The translations under genes and the position numbers were made by a program. Shown in pieces: positions 60,861 to 64,000 of a stretch of 64,000 nt of DNA. Numbering within the stretch: the stretch's first letter is position 1; each line of letters starts with the position of its first letter. Source of the DNA: Palleronia salina (lineage in GTDB: Bacteria; Pseudomonadota; Alphaproteobacteria; Rhodobacterales; Rhodobacteraceae). A model generated the notes under the pieces. It saw only the letters and a program-made list of their open reading frames with translations, did not search any database and was not told the origin of the DNA. The stretch is from the NCBI RefSeq assembly GCF_900141995.1, contig NZ_FQZA01000002.1:193501-257500 (forward strand). Reading direction: 5' to 3'.

Positions 60861-61963
60861 TGCGCAGGCTCTGGTTGACATGCGCCGTCCTGATCCTCGG
60901 CCTGACCGCCGCTTCGGCGTCGCCGGTACGGATCAAGGACCTGGTGGAATTCGACGGCGTCAGGGGCAACGATCTGCTGGGTTACGGCCTCGTCGTCGGG
61001 CTGAACGGCACCGGTGACGGGTTGCGCAATTCGCCCTTCACCGAAGAGATCATGGCCAGCATGCTGGAGCGGCTGGGCGTGAACGTCACGGGCGAGCAGT
61101 TCCGCCCCAACAACGTCGCGGCCGTGCTGGTCACCGCGGTGTTGCCGCCTTTCGCCCGCGCCGGGAGCCAGATCGACGTGACCGTTTCGGCCATCGGTGA
61201 CGCCAGTTCGCTGCTCGGGGGGACCCTCGTGATGACCCCGCTCAATGCCGCGGACGGCCAGATCTACGCGGTGGCCCAAGGCACTATCATTGCCGGCGGC
61301 GCCACGGCCGAGGGTGACGCGGCCACGGTCACCCAGGGCGTCCCGACCGCCGGGGCCGTGCCCGCCGGCGCACGCGTCGAACGCGAGATCGATTTCGACT
61401 TCGGCTCACTGACCAGCGTGCGGCTGGCCTTGCGGACCCCCGACTTCACCACGGCGGCCCGGATCGAACAGGCGATCAACGCGGACCTGAACCGGGGGGT
61501 CGCGATCATGCTGGATGCGGGGACGGTCGAGGTCGATATCGCCGCGACTCGGGCGCGCTCACCCGCCCACGCGCTGGGCCGGATCGAGAATATCCGGGTC
61601 GAGCCCGAACGGCGTGCGCGCGTGGTCGTTGACCAGAGATCGGGCACCATCGTCATGGGATCGGACGTGCGGATCAGCCAGGTGGCCGTCAGCCAGGGCG
61701 GCCTGACCATCCGGGTCGAGGAAGCGCCGGTCGCGGTGCAACCCAACCCCTTCGCTCCGGGCGAGACGGTCGTCGTGCCGCGCACCAATGTCGGGATCGA
61801 GGACGAGGCAGGGATCGGGCTGGCCGTCGTGCCGGACGGGACATCCCTGTCCGAGGTGGTCGCCGGTCTGAACGCGCTGGGCGTCGCGCCGCGCGACATG
61901 ATCGACATCCTGAAGGCGATCAAGTCCGCGGGCGCGCTGCATGCCGAACTCGTGGTGCAATAG
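60860..61963 (+). CDS. Flagellar P-ring protein FlgI (copy 2)
   Basis: This 367-residue protein starts at ATG 60860, overlapping the flgL2 stop. A signal peptide (RRLWLTCAVLILGLTAASAS) leads to the periplasm. Family motifs are GYGLVVGLNGTGDGLRNSPF, MTPLNAADGQIYAVAQG and the C-terminal KSAGALHAELVVQ. It has about half identity to copy 1 by eye, too little for a recent duplication. It is the last gene of the second set and converges on bchO. Confidence 0.95.
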   Translation: MRRLWLTCAVLILGLTAASASPVRIKDLVEFDGVRGNDLLGYGLVVGLNGTGDGLRNSPFTEEIMASMLERLGVNVTGEQFRPNNVAAVLVTAVLPPFARAGSQIDVTVSAIGDASSLLGGTLVMTPLNAADGQIYAVAQGTIIAGGATAEGDAATVTQGVPTAGAVPAGARVEREIDFDFGSLTSVRLALRTPDFTTAARIEQAINADLNRGVAIMLDAGTVEVDIAATRARSPAHALGRIENIRVEPERRARVVVDQRSGTIVMGSDVRISQVAVSQGGLTIRVEEAPVAVQPNPFAPGETVVVPRTNVGIEDEAGIGLAVVPDGTSLSEVVAGLNALGVAPRDMIDILKAIKSAGALHAELVVQ

Positions 61964-61996
61964 TCCGATCGGGCAGCGGGCCCACGGACACGGGGT

Positions 61997-62893
61997 TCAG
62001 CATTGCTGACGCACGGGTTTGATCGGTCGACTGCCGGGTTGGGCGATGTGTCTCGAGATGGCTTCGGCGAGGATACCGGGTGCCTCTTCCGCCAGCAGAT
62101 GACCGAATGACCCCAGTCGCACCACTTCGCCGCGTGACGTCGGCCGCGCCGCCCTGCGGGACACCTCGGGTGACACGGTCCGATCGGCGTCGCCAACCAT
62201 CAGGACCAGGGCGCCGGACCATTCGCGCAGCAGCGACGGCAGTCCGGCTGTCGACCATTGCGCCATCATGTCGAGCGTGCCGCGCAGGTGCTCGGGGTCG
62301 GCCAGGAGGCGCGCGTAGATGTCGAGGCTCTCTTGGGTCAGGCGCGACCCGGTGCTTCCCATGATCTGGCTAAGGCGCGCCGGGCTGCGCGCCACGCGCG
62401 ACAGCGCGGCGCCGATGCCGGGGGTCGCCGCCATGGCACGGGCGGCCATGGGAAACGCCCAGGCGGCTGCACCCTGGAACCCGTCCAGCGCAGGGTTCAC
62501 ACCGATGAGTCCGTCCACGCGGTCGGGCGCCTGCGCACCCATGTGCACGGCCAGCGCGCCGCCCGCCGAGTGTCCGACGATCCAGCGGGGCCGCGCGCCT
62601 AGCCAGTCCATGAGCCGCCACAGATCCTCGGCCATGGTGACCGGACGGCTGCGTTGCCGTGTCCCGGGCCGGGTGAAGCCGTGGCCCGGCAGGTCGGGCG
62701 CGATGACGCGGAAATCCTTGGCGAGGAGCGGCATGACTCCCGCCCAGCCATAGGAGGTGCCGCCCGTTCCGTGCAGCAACAACAGGTCCGGACCGTCGCC
62801 CATGACCTGCACGTGCCAGTCATGGGGTCGGCAGCGAACGCGGCGCGAGGCCGCCCGGTTCGGCCAGTCCCGCGCGTCGCGCGCCCAGTCCAC
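61997..62893 (-). CDS. bchO: BchO, alpha/beta-hydrolase fold protein of the magnesium chelatase operon
   Basis: This 298-residue protein starts at GTG 62893 and begins VDWARDARDWPNRAASRRVR, the typical BchO N-terminus. It has the alpha/beta-hydrolase oxyanion region LLLLHGTGGTSYGWAG and the nucleophile elbow GHSAGGALAVHMGAQ, with the later GDADRTV and GSFGHLLAEE. BchO is found next to bchI and bchD and is required for, or supports, magnesium chelation in bacteriochlorophyll synthesis; its exact reaction is unclear. It starts 2 bases after the bchD stop, so the two are one transcript. Confidence 0.95.
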   Translation of the reverse strand: MDWARDARDWPNRAASRRVRCRPHDWHVQVMGDGPDLLLLHGTGGTSYGWAGVMPLLAKDFRVIAPDLPGHGFTRPGTRQRSRPVTMAEDLWRLMDWLGARPRWIVGHSAGGALAVHMGAQAPDRVDGLIGVNPALDGFQGAAAWAFPMAARAMAATPGIGAALSRVARSPARLSQIMGSTGSRLTQESLDIYARLLADPEHLRGTLDMMAQWSTAGLPSLLREWSGALVLMVGDADRTVSPEVSRRAARPTSRGEVVRLGSFGHLLAEEAPGILAEAISRHIAQPGSRPIKPVRQQC

Positions 62894-62895
62894 GG

Positions 62896-64000
62896 TCAGC
62901 CGTCCAGAAGGGGCGCCACCGTCCGCGACAGGCTGGCGGCGTCGGCGCGGGGCAACGGCACGTAGCTGGCCGCGGCGCGCTCGGCCAGCGTGGCGAGGCT
63001 GGGGCTGGGCCGCCGCCCGGTATCTATGACGATCCCGCCCGGCAGGCCGCGCCCCGCGCGCGTGGCGGCGGACAGGGCATCATCCTGGGCACGCTGCCGG
63101 TCGGGCTGCCCGTCGAGGTCTATGTTTGCGCGCCCGTCCGTGAGCAGCGCCAGCGACGGCGTCAGGCCGCGCCGCGCGGCCATCTGCGCAAGATCGCAGG
63201 CGGTGGAAACCCCGGCGGCCAGCGGGGTGCCACCGCCGCCCGGCAAGGCGGCGAGCCGTTTCTTGGTCTGCACGAGCGAACGGGTGGGCGGCAGCAGCAC
63301 CTCGGCCGCCTTGCCGCGGAAGGCCACCAGCGCCACGTGATCGCGCCGGGCGTAGGCCTGTGCCAGCAACAGCTCGATCGCGCCCTTCGCCTCGGCCAGC
63401 CGCGCCACGGCCTGCGAGCCGGACGCATCGACGCAGAAGATCAGCAGCCGCTCGGTCCGCTCCTCGAAGCGCTGGATGCGGAAATCGGCGGGCCGCAGGT
63501 GAACCAAGCGGGGGACCTGCGCGGTGCGGGCACGGATGGTCTGCCATGGGGCAGCCGCGCGGAGGGTGGCCACGAGATCCAGCCGCGCGGCATCGCCCGG
63601 CCGACCGGGTCGCGCGGGCAGGGGACGCCCCCGCCGGTGGCCGCGCTGGGCCGCGCCGGTGCCGCCGGAGCCCTTGGCGGCCCGCGCGCGGCGCCCTTCG
63701 GCAAGGCTGCGGAGCAGATCGGACGGCAATTGCGCGCGGGCTGCGGCGACGAGCAGCTCGGCCGGCAGGCTGTCGGATGGCGCGTCGGTGCTGTCATCCT
63801 CGGCGGCGCTGTCGCGCTCCTCGGGCGGCGGCGTGTCGTCCGCGGCCGTCTCGTCGGTGTCGTCCGTCTGGGGCAGCGGCGTGCCGCGATGGGCAAGGCA
63901 CAACGCCACCGCCCGGGCCAGGTGATCCTCGGTGAGCGTAGCCGCGCCGTCCAACGCCGCGAGGCCCCGCGCTGCGCGGGCGGTAAGAAGGGGGGCGCGC
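62896..64000 (-). CDS. bchD: Magnesium chelatase subunit BchD (3' part)
   Basis: The gene continues past the right edge; 367 C-terminal codons are visible. The first part is the AAA+ lid (RAARGLAALDGAATLTEDHL), followed by an acidic linker (TDDTDETAADD, PPPEERD). A von Willebrand A domain follows, with MIDAS start FCVDASGSQAVARLAEAKGA and the later LLTDGRANIDLDG. BchD with BchI inserts Mg2+ into protoporphyrin IX. The acidic linker and vWA domain are the identifying features of BchD rather than BchI. It marks the edge of a photosynthesis gene cluster. Confidence 0.97.
   Translation of the reverse strand, partial: RAPLLTARAARGLAALDGAATLTEDHLARAVALCLAHRGTPLPQTDDTDETAADDTPPPEERDSAAEDDSTDAPSDSLPAELLVAAARAQLPSDLLRSLAEGRRARAAKGSGGTGAAQRGHRRGRPLPARPGRPGDAARLDLVATLRAAAPWQTIRARTAQVPRLVHLRPADFRIQRFEERTERLLIFCVDASGSQAVARLAEAKGAIELLLAQAYARRDHVALVAFRGKAAEVLLPPTRSLVQTKKRLAALPGGGGTPLAAGVSTACDLAQMAARRGLTPSLALLTDGRANIDLDGQPDRQRAQDDALSAATRAGRGLPGGIVIDTGRRPSPSLATLAERAAASYVPLPRADAASLSRTVAPLLDG

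Overview
The window is high-GC DNA from an alphaproteobacterium, most likely a member of the Rhodobacteraceae (Roseobacter/Rhodobacter group). Five things point there: alphaproteobacterial flagellar regulators (FlbT, FlaF, a MucR/Ros zinc-finger protein, DUF1217), a RegB-SenC-RegA redox circuit next to an HvrB-like LysR gene and ahcY, AddAB instead of RecBCD, a hemD / mitofilin-like / hemY run, and two genes at the right edge (bchO and the start of bchD) that belong to a bacteriochlorophyll/photosynthesis cluster. The organism is therefore probably a flagellated, (an)oxygenic-respiring bacterium able to make bacteriochlorophyll. There is no transposon, prophage or CRISPR array in the window.

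Layout. (1) 1-23.2 kb is the main flagellar island: the fliN tail, fliP and fliG (+); DUF1217, flbT, flaF, flagellin, an FlgN-like chaperone, flgJ, flgI, flgL, flgK, flgE, a 30-codon mini-gene and a TPR protein (-); flgF, flgG, flgA, flgH and fliL-like (+); flgD, fliK and an unknown gene (-); motB, mucR and an unknown gene (-); motA, a small exported protein and fliJ (+). Many genes overlap by ATGA or TGATG, so translation is strongly coupled. The AT-rich gaps between divergent units share a TATTCTTG-like motif and TTAA-type half sites. (2) 23.2-35.3 kb is housekeeping: hslV, a capsule-type protein, trxA, and a long leftward run of a PAS protein, tsaE, amgK, murU, addB and addA. (3) 35.3-41.4 kb is the redox/light regulatory locus regB <-> senC-regA, then an hvrB-like gene, an HD hydrolase and ahcY. 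(4) 41.5-48.3 kb holds DUF2853, a FUSC-like membrane protein, EVE, tsaD, hemD (apparently starting at an ATC codon), a mitofilin-like gene, hemY and a tRNA-Thr(CGU). (5) 48.4-56.1 kb holds a periplasmic molybdenum hydroxylase with its 2Fe-2S subunit and a diheme cytochrome, a PhoD-like phosphatase, an HIBADH-family dehydrogenase, DUF808 and a UbiG-like methyltransferase. (6) 56.2-62 kb is a second, divergent set of flagellar genes, motB2-flgE2-flgK2-flgL2-flgI2, in the same order as flgE-K-L-I of the main island. (7) 62-64 kb is bchO and the partial bchD.

How the parts relate. The main island supplies rod, hook, junction, filament, rings, stator and post-transcriptional flagellin control. The second set duplicates only hook, hook-filament junction, P-ring and a MotB-like stator part, so it would need the main island (or a third locus) to build anything. 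RegB/RegA senses quinone/redox state and in relatives controls photosynthesis genes such as bch, which fits bchD/bchO nearby. HemD and HemY feed tetrapyrrole supply. Gene starts were chosen from upstream ribosome binding sites, overlaps and family N-termini. All assignments come from reading the sequence; no database search was run.
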